DNA from: Cupriavidus gilardii J11
GTDB taxonomy: Bacteria; Pseudomonadota; Gammaproteobacteria; Burkholderiales; Burkholderiaceae
Reading direction: 5' to 3'
NCBI RefSeq assembly: GCF_007829435.1
Contig: NZ_VLJN01000018.1
Coordinates: 30,647 to 80,287, forward strand
DNA: 49,641 nt
Both the position numbers and the translations under genes were made by a program. The notes below the pieces were generated by a model, which searched no databases, was not told the origin of the DNA, and saw only the letters and a program-made list of their open reading frames with translations. The first letter of the stretch is position 1. Each line of letters starts with the position of its first letter. This document shows, piece by piece, positions 25,108 through 33,910 of the stretch.

Positions 25108-25515
25108 TTACAGGCCCAGGGCGGCGATGCCGGCCCGGCCGATCTGCGCGTCTTCGGTCGATTTGACACCCGACACGCCGACCGCACCGACGACCTGGTC
25201 GTTGACAATAATGGGCACGCCGCCTTCCAGCATGCCCTGGAGCACCGGCGCCGTCATGAACGAATGGCGGCCGTTGTTGATCATGTCTTCGTAGATCTTC
25301 GATTCGCGCCGTCCCAGCGCCGAAGTGCGCGCCTTCTCCGTGGCGATATACGCGGAGATCGGCGCCGCGCCGTCGAGGCGCTGCAGCGCCAGCAGGTGGC
25401 CACCATCGTCGACGATGGCGATCGTGACCGCCCAGTGGTGATTCCTGGCCTCGGTCTCTGCGGCGGCGAGCACCTTCTTGACGTCTTCGGCGGTTAGCAC
25501 AGGTTTCTGCTGCAT
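25108..25515 (-). CDS. HbpS/GlcG-family heme-binding-type protein (DUF336)
   Basis: A 135-aa soluble protein of the GlcG/HbpS family. It has the typical order LTAEDVKKVLAAAETEARNHHWAVTIAIVDDGGHLLALQRLDGA, an AYIATEKARTSALGR segment, and the C-terminal GGVPIIVNDQVVGAVGVSGVKS...D. Relatives bind heme or act with glycolate oxidase or cob(I)yrinic factors; which applies here is open. GAGGAGA lies a few bases before ATG 25515. An in-frame upstream ATG at 25581 has no such support. There is no signal peptide. Convergence with hemP makes a heme link plausible. Confidence 0.78.
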   Translation of the reverse strand: MQQKPVLTAEDVKKVLAAAETEARNHHWAVTIAIVDDGGHLLALQRLDGAAPISAYIATEKARTSALGRRESKIYEDMINNGRHSFMTAPVLQGMLEGGVPIIVNDQVVGAVGVSGVKSTEDAQIGRAGIAALGL

Positions 25516-25674
25516 TCGGATATCTCCTCGGTCTTCAACATCGAGTCCGCAGTATAGCGTCCACACCACATCGGGGGCCATGAAAGCGGTGATCGTCCAC
25601 GATGAAAGCCAGACAAAACAAAGCGGCCCCCGAAGGAGCCGCCTGCGTGAAACGCTTGCACCTGACCGGCAAGG

Positions 25675-26040
25675 TCACCGGTGATGGTGACCGCCCCCAT
25701 GCCAGTGACCGCCGTGCCGGTGACCGTGCCCATGGCCGCCGTGATAGTAGCGGCCCGGGGGGCCGTAGTAACGAACCGGCGGCGGGCCATAGTAGCGTGG
25801 CGGGCCATAGTAATAGCGCGCACTGCCCACCACGACCGGCGGAGGGCCATAGTAGACGGGAGGGGGGCCGTAATAGACCGGCGGTGGCGGCGGGATATAG
25901 GCTGGCGGTGGGTAGTATGCCGGACCACCGACGACGACGCCCGGCACCCCGATAACCACGCCCACATCGACACGGGCCGACGCCGCGCCGGATGCCATTG
26001 CCGCCAGCGCGGCGAGCCCTGCGAGCAACCAACGTTTCAT
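25675..26040 (-). CDS. Secreted Pro/Tyr/Gly-rich protein with histidine-rich tail (PXPV-like)
   Basis: A 121-aa exported protein of low complexity. Residues 1-22 are a Sec signal peptide (MKRWLLAGLAALAAMASGAASA). The next part (VDVGVVIGVPGVVVGG) resembles the start of PXPV-repeat proteins of Burkholderiales. Then come about ten PPPxYYGPP-type units, and a tail of alternating His/Gly (GHGHGHRHGGHWHGGGHHH) holding about ten histidines. The tail looks like a metal-binding arm (nickel, zinc, copper), but that is an inference. No partner gene adjoins; it lies between the HbpS-like gene and tRNA-Leu. Confidence 0.78.
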   Translation of the reverse strand: MKRWLLAGLAALAAMASGAASARVDVGVVIGVPGVVVGGPAYYPPPAYIPPPPPVYYGPPPVYYGPPPVVVGSARYYYGPPRYYGPPPVRYYGPPGRYYHGGHGHGHRHGGHWHGGGHHHR

Positions 26041-26250
26041 GATCCTGCTCCTCGCAAGGGTTCATCTGATACCCGTATTCTAGGCCCAGGCAAGGTCACG
26101 GGTGAAACGGCGGGCACGACATTGTTACCGGCCGTAACATCACATTGGCAAGGCGCTGACCGGCCGCGTAAAACGGGCGATTCCGCGCCCGAACCCGCTT
26201 GCCTCGCTTGCCTGTACGGCGGCAAGCCACCACAATACCGGGCTTGCCGT

Positions 26251-26337
26251 GCGGCCGTGGAGAAATTGGTAGACTCAGCAGACTTAAAATCTGCCGCTCT
26301 CACGAGCTTACGGGTTCGAGTCCCGTCGGCCGCACCA
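26251..26337 (+). tRNA. tRNA-Leu (anticodon UAA)
   Basis: An 87-nt tRNA with encoded CCA. The acceptor stem is GCGGCCG with CGGCCGC. The anticodon stem is GCAGA/TCTGC with loop CTTAAAA, and TAA is at 26285-26287. There is a class II variable arm, and GGTTCGAGTCC gives the T-arm. It decodes UUA and UUG. The 3' end lies 41 bp from the stop codon of yeiH, which is on the opposite strand. Confidence 0.97.
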
Positions 26338-26378
26338 GACCCCTGAGGGCATCACAAGCGCGACCTTCGCTCCGGCAA

Positions 26379-27464
26379 TCACAGGATCAGCGCGCACACC
26401 GCCGCGCCGCCGGCGACCAGGAAGACGAACAGCATCGCGGCCAGCATTATCGGCTTGCGCCCCGCGCGCAGCAGGTCGCTGATTCGCGTATGCAAACCGA
26501 TCGCCAGCATCGCGCACGCCAGCAGCCAGTTGTCGAAGGCCACCAGACCCGGCTTCCACTCGGCCGGCACCATGCCGAAGGAGTTGATCGCCATCACCGC
26601 GACGAAGCCCAGCGCGAACCAGGGCACCGCGGCGCGCAGCTTGGCCCAATCGCGGCCGGCGCCGCGCGCTTGGTCGTCACTTCCACCATGCGAGGCCGGC
26701 CACAGCGCCAGCGTCAGCAGCAGGGGACCGAGCGCCAGCACCCGCACCATCTTCGCCAGCACCGCCGCATCGCCTGTTGTGTCGCCCACCGCCTTGCCGG
26801 CCGCGATCACCTGCGCCACTTCGTGCAACGTGGCGCCGGTATAGATGCCGAAGGCGCGCTGACCGATCTGCCAGTGCCAGACCGAGGTCGCGAGTTCATA
26901 CAGATACGGATAGACCAGCATGCCGACCGTGCCGAACAGCACGACCGTCGCCACCGCCACGGCGGTCTCGCGATCGTCGCTTCGCACGATGGACGCCACC
27001 GCGATGGCCGCGGCCGCACCGCAGACCGCGCTGCCCGCGCTGACCACGATGGCTTCGCGCCGGCTCAGTCCGAACCAGCGCGATCCCGCCCATGTGCCGA
27101 ATGCCAGCGTGGCGACCAGCATCAGCAGCGGCGCCAGGATGCCGCCAGCCCCCAGCGCCTCGATGGAGCCGAACGTCAGCCGCAATCCGTACAGCGCCAC
27201 GCCGAGCCGCAACAGGGTCTGGCGCGCCAGTTGCATGCCCGGCGCAAGCGGTGCGAGCCAATGCCTCGGCAACACGTTGCAGGCGATCATGCCGGCGCAC
27301 ATGGCAAGCATCAGCGGACTCACGCCCAGCCGCGCCAGCGCCGGTACGCTGGCTATCACCAGCGCGAGCCACGCGACGGCGCCCAGGGGCGCCAGCGTCA
27401 GTACGCGGTAGCGCCACGATACTGAGGACGCGGAAGAGGCGGTGGAAATCGAAGTGGCGGCCAT
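26379..27464 (-). CDS. yeiH: YeiH-family putative sulfate exporter/transporter
   Basis: A 361-aa membrane protein of the UPF0324/YeiH family with about ten helices. Visible family stretches are LGVALYGLRLTFGSIEALG, SRREAIVVSAGSAVCGAAAAIAVASIV, YTGATLHEVAQVIAAG and a final WLLACAMLAIGLHT. Start 27464 (MAATS) is chosen. An ATG at 27539 would place its own start codon inside the palindrome at 27528-27549, which is more likely a regulatory site. The gene diverges from a LysR gene like YeiE, the arrangement found for E. coli yeiH-yeiE. The true substrate is not settled; sulfate-type anions are proposed. Confidence 0.82.
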   Translation of the reverse strand: MAATSISTASSASSVSWRYRVLTLAPLGAVAWLALVIASVPALARLGVSPLMLAMCAGMIACNVLPRHWLAPLAPGMQLARQTLLRLGVALYGLRLTFGSIEALGAGGILAPLLMLVATLAFGTWAGSRWFGLSRREAIVVSAGSAVCGAAAAIAVASIVRSDDRETAVAVATVVLFGTVGMLVYPYLYELATSVWHWQIGQRAFGIYTGATLHEVAQVIAAGKAVGDTTGDAAVLAKMVRVLALGPLLLTLALWPASHGGSDDQARGAGRDWAKLRAAVPWFALGFVAVMAINSFGMVPAEWKPGLVAFDNWLLACAMLAIGLHTRISDLLRAGRKPIMLAAMLFVFLVAGGAAVCALIL

Positions 27465-27527
27465 GACGAATACCGGCAGGGACAGGAATGTGGCAAGCGT
27501 ACGCCGGGCCGCTTGATCCGTAAAACA

Positions 27528-27549
27528 GGTAATATTCATAGTTATTACC
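27528..27549. promoter_or_regulatory. GGTAATA-N8-TATTACC palindrome in the yeiH/yeiE spacer
   Basis: Perfect 7-bp arms at 27528-27534 and 27543-27549, with AT-rich character and a T-N11-A core typical of LysR sites. It is 12 bp before the yeiE-like start and 63 bp before the yeiH start, so it can control both and autoregulate the LysR gene. Confidence 0.6.
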
Positions 27550-27561
27550 GGAAATACCGAT

Positions 27562-28470
27562 ATGAGCCAGCGCCCCCTCCGGCTGACCTTGCGTCAGCTC
27601 TCCGTCTTCGTCGCGGTGGTGCAGCATGGCAGCACCACCGCGGCCGCGCAGGCACTGGCGATGTCGCAGTCCGCCGTCAGCGCGGCGCTGTCCGACCTCG
27701 AACGGGCGCTGGACCAGCAGCTGTTCGACCGCATGGCCAAACGCCTCAATATCAATGAGACGGGCCGGCAGTTCTTTCCACGCGCGCTGTCCTTGCTGGA
27801 CCAGGCGCACGAACTGGAGCGCTTTGCCTCTTCCGCCGGCATGCAGCTTCGCATCGCGGCGAGCAATACGATCGGCAGCTATCTGCTGCCCACGCTGCTG
27901 GCCGGGTTCCGCCACGCGCAGCGCGGTCCATGCGAGCTGGACCTGCGCATCGGCAATACACATGAAGTGCTGCAGGACCTGCTGAGGCTGGATGCCGATA
28001 TCGGCCTGATCGAAGGTACCTGCCACGAACGCGAACTGAGCAGCGTGCACTGGTGCGATGATGAGATGGTGGTGGTGGTGGGTGCGGGACACCCGCTTGC
28101 GGAGCACCCGGGAGATCTGCAGGCGCTGCGCGATGCCGAGTGGCTGGTCCGGGAGCGGGGCTCCGGCACGCGGGAAATCGTCGAGCAGCGGCTGGCGCCG
28201 CTGTTGGGCAACCTGCGCTTCGAGCTGGAGCTTGGCAACACCGAAGCGATCAAGCGGGCGGTAATGAGCGGATTCGGCGTCAGCTGCCTGTCGCTGCATG
28301 TGGTCCGCGATGAGCTAGCCCGTGGCCAGCTGGTCGCGCTGCGCGAAGGACTGCCGCGGCTGGTGCGTCCGTGGTATCTGGTCGTCCATCAGGAGAAGTA
28401 CCCGACGCAGGGACTGCTGGCCTTCACCGAATATCTGCGTAGGACGGCCCCGGTACTGCCACAGCACTAA
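27562..28470 (+). CDS. yeiE: LysR-family regulator, YeiE-like
   Basis: A 302-aa LysR-type regulator. The helix-turn-helix covers RQLSVFVAVVQHGSTTAAAQALAMSQSAVSAALSDLE, followed by LFDRMAKRLNINETG. The effector domain opens with ASNTIGSYLLPTLLAGF, characteristic of the YeiE/CysL-like branch, and closes with a FGVSCLSLHVV stretch. E. coli YeiE responds to sulfite-type compounds in family reports. The divergence from yeiH and the shared palindrome support mutual regulation. Confidence 0.85.
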   Translation: MSQRPLRLTLRQLSVFVAVVQHGSTTAAAQALAMSQSAVSAALSDLERALDQQLFDRMAKRLNINETGRQFFPRALSLLDQAHELERFASSAGMQLRIAASNTIGSYLLPTLLAGFRHAQRGPCELDLRIGNTHEVLQDLLRLDADIGLIEGTCHERELSSVHWCDDEMVVVVGAGHPLAEHPGDLQALRDAEWLVRERGSGTREIVEQRLAPLLGNLRFELELGNTEAIKRAVMSGFGVSCLSLHVVRDELARGQLVALREGLPRLVRPWYLVVHQEKYPTQGLLAFTEYLRRTAPVLPQH

Positions 28471-28496
28471 AACGAAAAGACCGCCCCAAGGCGGTC
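28469..28496 (-). terminator. Terminator of the tRNA-Cys transcript
   Basis: On the minus strand GACCGCC-TTGG-GGCGGTC is followed by TTTTCGTTTT. It ends directly at the stop codon of the yeiE-like gene and also shields that gene from leftward reading. Confidence 0.85.
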
Positions 28497-28520
28497 TGCA
28501 TGTTCGCAATACTGAAGGGT

Positions 28521-28538
28521 GTCTGCCGATCGGCAGAC
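28521..28538. repeat. 18-bp perfect palindrome GTCTGCCGATCGGCAGAC
   Basis: Sits between the tRNA-Cys 3' end (6 bp away) and the terminator. It could form a second hairpin in the tRNA trailer or be a recombination site; no mobile element is visible. Confidence 0.7.
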
Positions 28539-28543
28539 GAAGA

Positions 28544-28617
28544 TGGAGGCGGGGGTCGGAATCGAACCGGCGTACACGGCTTTGCAGGCCGCTGCATAAC
28601 CACTCTGCCACCCCGCC
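28544..28617 (-). tRNA. tRNA-Cys (anticodon GCA)
   Basis: A 74-nt tRNA with CCA. Acceptor GGCGGGG with CCCCGCC, discriminator U. Anticodon loop CTGCAAA gives GCA. The T-arm has GGTTCGATTCC. It is in the same direction as the two tRNA-Gly genes but has a separate terminator. Confidence 0.97.
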
Positions 28618-28695
28618 GGGTGACCCGGATGCTGGATTGTAGCGGTTCGTGCGGCATGGCGCCGGCACATGGCTACGTAATCCACATCGCAAACT

Positions 28696-28717
28696 AAAAA
28701 GGGAAGCGCTGCTTCCC
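28696..28717 (-). terminator. Hairpin after the tRNA-Gly pair
   Basis: GGGAAGC-AGC-GCTTCCC with TTTTT on the minus strand follows tRNA-Gly 2 and lies before tRNA-Cys. Confidence 0.75.
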
Positions 28718-28725
28718 TTTCGGAT

Positions 28726-28801
28726 TGGAGCGGGAGACGAGTCTCGAACTCGCGACCTCAACCTTGGCAAGGTTGCGCTCTACCAACTGAGCTACTCCCG
28801 C
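28726..28801 (-). tRNA. tRNA-Gly (anticodon GCC), copy 2
   Basis: A 76-nt tRNA with CCA: acceptor GCGGGAG/CTCCCGC, anticodon loop TTGCCAA, T-arm GAGTTCGAGACTC. The sequence is identical to the copy at 28851-28926 over its full length. Confidence 0.97.
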
Positions 28802-28850
28802 ATGATACCTGCTGCGGCGACCGGCTTTGAAACCGACGGCCAGAAAATTC

Positions 28851-28926
28851 TGGAGCGGGAGACGAGTCTCGAACTCGCGACCTCAACCTTGGCAAGGTTG
28901 CGCTCTACCAACTGAGCTACTCCCGC
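28851..28926 (-). tRNA. tRNA-Gly (anticodon GCC), copy 1
   Basis: A 76-nt tRNA with CCA, identical to copy 2. The two lie 49 bp apart and follow pgsA by 185 bp in the same direction, so a common transcript from uvrC-pgsA is possible. Copy number suits decoding of abundant GGC codons. Confidence 0.97.
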
Positions 28927-29111
28927 AGATTTTCAGCGTGCCAGCACTGCACATGCGCTAAGTGGATGGCTTCTTACCGACACACACCGCTTCTTACCGC
29001 ATCTCGCTTCGTTCGTGCCTTAATTCGTTTAAGTTCGTCAGAAGCGAGAACGAAATTATGCAAATATCCGAAGAGCAAGTCAAGCATATTTTTGCTGCGA
29101 GGCTCACTTTT

Positions 29112-29711
29112 TTACTTCTGCGCCGGCGCCCGGGCCGCGATGCCGCTGCGCTCGCGGATCTGCGGCCACGCGAGCTTCATGTAATAGAACATCGACCACA
29201 GCGTCAGCACGGCCGCGACGTAGATCAGCCAGCCGCCCAGCAGTGCGGCGTCCACGCCATACAGATAATCGTGATACAGCAGCAGCGGAATCGCGATCAT
29301 CTGCACCGTGGTCTTCAGCTTGCCGAGGAAGTTCACCGCCACGCTCTTGGACGCGCCAATCTGGGCCATCCATTCGCGCAGCGCCGAGATGGTGATCTCA
29401 CGGCCGATGATGATCAGCGCGATCAGGTCGGTGACGCGGTCCAGCGCCAGCAACGACAGCAGCGCGGCGGTCACCATCAGCTTGTCCGCGACCGGGTCCA
29501 GGAAGGCGCCGAACGACGAGGTCTGGTTCCAGCGGCGGGCCAGGAACCCGTCCAGCCAATCGGTGGCGGCCGCAATGATGAAGAAGATGGCGGCCGTGAG
29601 GTTCTTCACATGCGGCGGCATCATGCCGTCCGGCAGATAGAACACGCCCACCACCAGCGGAATCATGGCGACGCGCAACCAGGTCAGCAGGATCGGAATA
29701 TTCAGTGGCAT
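29112..29711 (-). CDS. pgsA: CDP-diacylglycerol--glycerol-3-phosphate 3-phosphatidyltransferase
   Basis: A 199-aa inner-membrane enzyme forming phosphatidylglycerol phosphate. The CDP-alcohol phosphotransferase motif is complete: DWLDGFLARRWNQTSSFGAFLDPVADK, with its Asp, Gly, Ala-Arg, Gly and two further Asp at canonical spacing. Several membrane spans follow. ATG 29711 (MPLNIPILLTWLR) is the usual start; an ATG at 29780 adds a non-hydrophobic lead. The gene follows uvrC (104 bp) in one direction, as in E. coli. Confidence 0.93.
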   Translation of the reverse strand: MPLNIPILLTWLRVAMIPLVVGVFYLPDGMMPPHVKNLTAAIFFIIAAATDWLDGFLARRWNQTSSFGAFLDPVADKLMVTAALLSLLALDRVTDLIALIIIGREITISALREWMAQIGASKSVAVNFLGKLKTTVQMIAIPLLLYHDYLYGVDAALLGGWLIYVAAVLTLWSMFYYMKLAWPQIRERSGIAARAPAQK

Positions 29712-29815
29712 GGGATTCGGCGACAAGGTCGGACACGGGCAATCCCGCGATTGTCGCCTATTTCGTGCCGATTCGAACAAATCTCGCCGGTTTCCGCTCG
29801 CAACCCTTTTTGGCT

Positions 29816-31855
29816 TCAGTGCAGTTGGCGGTAGATTTCCTCGGCCAGCGCGCGAGAAATCCCGTCGACACTGGCCAGTTCATCCACGCTGGCGGCCATC
29901 ACGCCGCGCAGGCCGCCGAAGCGCGTGAGCAGCTTCTGGCGGCGGCGCGCGCCAATGCCCTCGATTTCCTCCAGGCGCGATGTGGTGCGCGTCTTGGCGC
30001 GCCGCGCACGCATGCCCGTAATGGCGAAGCGGTGCGCCTCGTCGCGGATCTGCGCCACCAGCATCAGGGCCGCGCTGCCCTGCCCCAGTTCAAGCGCGGG
30101 ACGGCCGTCGGCGAACACCAGCGTTTCGAGGCCCACCTTGCGGCCCTCGCCCTTCGCCACGCCGACCAGCAGCCCGATATCGAGGCCGAGTTCCTCGAAC
30201 ACCTGCCGCGCCACCTCTACCTGGCCCTTGCCACCATCGATCAGTACGATATGCGGCATGGACGCGCTGTCGTCCTGTCCCTGCTCGACCAGCTTCTGGT
30301 ACCGACGCGTCAGCACCTGCCGCATCGCGGCGTAGTCGTCGCCGGGCGTGATGCCGTCGATGTTGTAGCGGCGGTATTCAGCGTTCTGCATCGCATGGTG
30401 GTGGAACACCACGCACGACGCCTGCGTGGCCTCGCCCGCCGTATGGCTGATGTCGAAGCATTCGATGCGCAATGCGGCGAGGTCGTCCAGCTCGATGCCG
30501 ATGGTCTCCGCAAGCGCGCGCGTGCGCGCCTCCTGGCTGCCCTGCTCGGCAAGGCGGCGCGCCAACGCGAGCGCGGCGCCCTGCTGCGCCATGTCCAGCC
30601 ACGCGCGCCGCTGTCCCTGCGGCTGGCGAATGACCGTGATCTTGCGGCCGGCGTGCATCGCCAGCGCCTCCATCAGCGCGCCACCGGCGGGGGGATGGCT
30701 GACCACCAGAATCGGCGGCACCGGCTGATCGAGATAGTGCTGCGCCATGAACGCCTCCAGCACATTGGCGGCGATGCGGTCGGCCGACGAAGCGGCGCTT
30801 TGCCCTTCGCGCGGAGCATCCTCGGCTTCCTCGTCGACGATCATCGCGCCTTCCTCGACGTGGGCCGGGAAATAAGCCTTGTCGCCCAGATGCCGCCCGC
30901 CGCGCACCATCGCCAGATTGACGCACGCCCGCCCGCCCTGCACCGCGACAGCCAGCACGTCGATGTCGCTGGTCTGGCCCACCTCTTCGACCGCCTGGCG
31001 CTTCAGCACGGTCGACAGTGCGCCGATCTGGTCGCGCACCGCCGCGGCCTGCTCGAACTCGAGCCGCTCGGCATGCTGCTCCATTTTTTGCTGCAGGCCC
31101 TCCAGGACTTCGTTCTGGCGGCCCTGCAGGAAACGCGCGGCATTGGCCACATCGCGCGCGTAGTCCTCCTCGCTGACGGCGCCGACGCACGGCGCGGTGC
31201 AGCGGTGGATCTGGTGCAACAGGCACGGACGCGTGCGGTTGTTGAACACGGTGTCCTCGCAGGTCCGCAGCTGGAACACCTTCTGCAGGATCTGCATGCT
31301 CTCGCGCACCGCGTGCGCGCTCGGGAACGGACCGAAATACTGGTGCCGCCGGTCCGTTGCGCCACGGTAATAGGCCATGCGCGGATAGCGGTGCGCCGAC
31401 AGCTTCAGCAATGGGTAGGACTTGTCGTCGCGAAACAGGATGTTGTAGCGCGGCGCCAGCGCCTTGATCAGGTTGTTTTCGAGCAGCAGCGCCTCGGCCT
31501 CGGACCGCACCACCGTGGTCTCGATGCGCGCGATCTTCCCCACCATCATCGCGATGCGCGGCGACAGCAGCGTCTTGTTGAAGTAGCTCGACACACGCTT
31601 TTTCAGGTCGCGTGCCTTGCCGACGTACAGCACACTGCCGGCGGCATCGAAATAGCGATAGACGCCCGGCAGGCCGGGCAGCGCCGCGATCACGGGACGC
31701 GGGTCGAATGGCTCGGGCGACTGCGCGTGCGCGGGAAGCTGGCTTGGCGGGGAATCGGCCGTATCACGGTCTTCGGACGGCAGGCCTTCGGGCGGCGTGC
31801 CCGCGGATTGCGGTTGCGGGGGCATCGGGGAAGATGGCAAGGCGAAAGTCGCCAC
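29816..31855 (-). CDS. uvrC: UvrABC excinuclease subunit C
   Basis: A 679-aa nuclease that cuts on both sides of a bulky DNA lesion. The GIY-YIG domain starts near residue 60 ([30 protein letters not shown]). There is a central cysteine stretch ([16 protein letters not shown]), the UVR helix ([17 protein letters not shown]), the RNase H-like endonuclease with [11 protein letters not shown] and [12 protein letters not shown], and C-terminal helix-hairpin-helix repeats ([19 protein letters not shown]). The first 50 residues are a Pro/Ser-rich extension. GTG 31855 is used; ATG 31825 is an alternative. It leads the uvrC-pgsA unit. Confidence 0.95.
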   Translation of the reverse strand: MATFALPSSPMPPQPQSAGTPPEGLPSEDRDTADSPPSQLPAHAQSPEPFDPRPVIAALPGLPGVYRYFDAAGSVLYVGKARDLKKRVSSYFNKTLLSPRIAMMVGKIARIETTVVRSEAEALLLENNLIKALAPRYNILFRDDKSYPLLKLSAHRYPRMAYYRGATDRRHQYFGPFPSAHAVRESMQILQKVFQLRTCEDTVFNNRTRPCLLHQIHRCTAPCVGAVSEEDYARDVANAARFLQGRQNEVLEGLQQKMEQHAERLEFEQAAAVRDQIGALSTVLKRQAVEEVGQTSDIDVLAVAVQGGRACVNLAMVRGGRHLGDKAYFPAHVEEGAMIVDEEAEDAPREGQSAASSADRIAANVLEAFMAQHYLDQPVPPILVVSHPPAGGALMEALAMHAGRKITVIRQPQGQRRAWLDMAQQGAALALARRLAEQGSQEARTRALAETIGIELDDLAALRIECFDISHTAGEATQASCVVFHHHAMQNAEYRRYNIDGITPGDDYAAMRQVLTRRYQKLVEQGQDDSASMPHIVLIDGGKGQVEVARQVFEELGLDIGLLVGVAKGEGRKVGLETLVFADGRPALELGQGSAALMLVAQIRDEAHRFAITGMRARRAKTRTTSRLEEIEGIGARRRQKLLTRFGGLRGVMAASVDELASVDGISRALAEEIYRQLH

Positions 31856-31950
31856 GCTGCAGGCGCGGCTTCAGGCTCTGGCTTAAGCTCTAGAATCGCA
31901 AGTTTAGAGCAATTCGCGCCCGCCACCCGCGCCGGCAGCTCCCCTCGCCA

Positions 31951-33129
31951 ATGAACATCCGCTCCTGGGACATCTTCTGTACCGTCATCGACAACTTCGG
32001 AGACATCGGCGTCTGCTGGCGACTGGCCCGGCAGCTGGCGCAGGAGCATGGCCATCAGGTACGGCTCTGGGTCGACGACCTCGGCAGCTTCGCCCGGCTG
32101 GCGCCCGCGCTCGATCCGGCCGCCGAGCACCAGCGGCTGGCCGGAGTGGACGTGCGCCGCTGGCGCCCCGGGGCCGACGCCGACCAAGTCGCGCATGACT
32201 ACGCGCACATCGTCCCGCACGATGCCGTGATCGAAGCCTTTGCGTGCGAGCTGCCCGGTCCGTTCATCGAACGGATGGCACAGGCGGCGATCAAGCCGGT
32301 GTGGATCAATCTCGAGTACCTGAGCGCCGAGCCGTGGGTGCGCGAACACCACGGCATGGCGTCGCCGCATCCGCGCCTGCCGCTCACGAAGTATTTCTTC
32401 TTCCCCGGCTTCGAGCCAGGCACGGGAGGGGTGCTGCGCGAATCGATGCTGGCCGGCCAGCGAAAGCACTTCATGGACTCGGCGCCGGCGCAGGCGCTGT
32501 TGTGGCGCCGCCTGGGCACGGCCCCCCAGCCGGACGCGATGCGCGTGAGCCTGTTCGCCTACGCCAACCCCGCGCTGCCGGCCCTGCTCGATCACTGGCG
32601 GCGTGGCACCCGGCCTGTGCAATGCCTCGTTCCGACTGGCACCGCGGCGGAACAGGCGTTCACCTGGGCAGGCGAGTCCGCCGTGGCGGGCGCCAGCATC
32701 ACACTTGGCGCGCTGCGACTGGATCTGGTGCCCTTCCAGCGGCAGGAACAGTTTGACGAACTGTTGTGGGCGTGCGATGTCAATTTCGTGCGCGGCGAGG
32801 ATTCATTCGTCCGCGCACAGTGGGCCGCACGGCCCTTTATATGGCAGATCTATCCGCAATCGGCCGACGCACACCGCGTGAAGCTCAACGCCTTCCTGGA
32901 CCTGTACCGACAGCAGATCGCCACCCCCGGCGACGCCTCAGCCCTGTTGGGCCTGTGGCACGTGTGGAACGGCGTCGCGCCGCCCGATACGGTTGGCGCG
33001 TCGTGGGATGCCTTTGTCGCCGCCCTGCCCGGCCTGAACCGAACCGCGCAACGTTGGCAGCACAGTGTAGCCGCGCTCGGCGATCTGACCGCGAACCTCG
33101 TAGCGTTTTGCGAAAGTCGGGTAAAATAG
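31951..33129 (+). CDS. earP: EF-P arginine rhamnosyltransferase EarP
   Basis: A 392-aa glycosyltransferase that adds rhamnose from dTDP-rhamnose to Arg32 of EF-P. The N-terminal IDNFGDIGVCWRLARQL holds Asp14 and Asp18 in the conserved DNFGD catalytic motif. The C-terminal nucleotide-sugar site FVRGEDSFVRAQWAARPFIWQIYPQ is intact. Length fits the family. It is directly upstream of efp (182 bp) in the same direction, the typical pairing. The target EF-P below does carry Arg at position 32. Confidence 0.95.
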   Translation: MNIRSWDIFCTVIDNFGDIGVCWRLARQLAQEHGHQVRLWVDDLGSFARLAPALDPAAEHQRLAGVDVRRWRPGADADQVAHDYAHIVPHDAVIEAFACELPGPFIERMAQAAIKPVWINLEYLSAEPWVREHHGMASPHPRLPLTKYFFFPGFEPGTGGVLRESMLAGQRKHFMDSAPAQALLWRRLGTAPQPDAMRVSLFAYANPALPALLDHWRRGTRPVQCLVPTGTAAEQAFTWAGESAVAGASITLGALRLDLVPFQRQEQFDELLWACDVNFVRGEDSFVRAQWAARPFIWQIYPQSADAHRVKLNAFLDLYRQQIATPGDASALLGLWHVWNGVAPPDTVGASWDAFVAALPGLNRTAQRWQHSVAALGDLTANLVAFCESRVK

Positions 33130-33311
33130 CGGGTTGATTTGATGGCGACCGGGCCGGAAGTCCTGGGGGTGCCGCCGCGGCAATGCGTGCGGCGAGTCCC
33201 GAGCGGAACTGAGCACGGATCGCGAGCACGGATGGCGGCGGCGACCAGCGCCACCCGCCAGCGTGCCTTCGCCACACCGAACTCCAATTTATTTCAGGAA
33301 AGACAGTTCAG

Positions 33312-33872
33312 ATGAAAACCGCACAGGAACTCCGCGTCGGCAACGTATTCATGATCGGTTCCGATCCGATGGTCGTGCAGAAGGCCGAGTACAACAAGTC
33401 GGGCCGCAACGCCGCGGTCGTCAAGATGAAGTACAAGAACCTGCTGACCGATGCACCGGGCGAAGCCGTGTTCAAGGCCGACGACAAGTTCGAGGTGGTC
33501 GTGCTGGATCGCAAGGAATGCACCTACTCGTACTTCGCCGATCCGATGTACGTGTTCATGGATGCCGACTACAACCAGTACGAAGTCGAGGCCGACAACA
33601 TGGGCGATGCCCTGCACTATCTCGAAGACGGCATGAACGTCGAAGTGGTGTTCTACAACGACAAGGCCATCTCGGTGGAAATGCCGACCACCCTGGTCCG
33701 CGAGATCGTCTACACCGAGCCGGCCGTCAAGGGCGACACCTCGTCGGGCAAGGTGCTGAAGAACGCGAAGATCAATACCGGCTTCGAACTGCAGGTGCCG
33801 CTGTTCTGCAATATCGGCGACAAGATCGAGATCGATACGCGTACGGGCGAATATCGTAGCCGGGCGAATTGA
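33312..33872 (+). CDS. efp: Translation elongation factor P
   Basis: A 186-aa EF-P that relieves ribosome stalling at polyproline. The modified loop reads [10 protein letters not shown] with Arg32, the EarP target, instead of the lysine of EpmA types. The three beta domains are intact through [34 protein letters not shown] precedes ATG 33312. This fits a genome with several very Pro-rich proteins, such as TonB and the PXPV-like protein in this window. Confidence 0.97.
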   Translation: MKTAQELRVGNVFMIGSDPMVVQKAEYNKSGRNAAVVKMKYKNLLTDAPGEAVFKADDKFEVVVLDRKECTYSYFADPMYVFMDADYNQYEVEADNMGDALHYLEDGMNVEVVFYNDKAISVEMPTTLVREIVYTEPAVKGDTSSGKVLKNAKINTGFELQVPLFCNIGDKIEIDTRTGEYRSRAN

Positions 33873-33910
33873 TGACGGGTTGAGGGGCGGCAGCGCTTAT
33901 TTGCTGTGAC

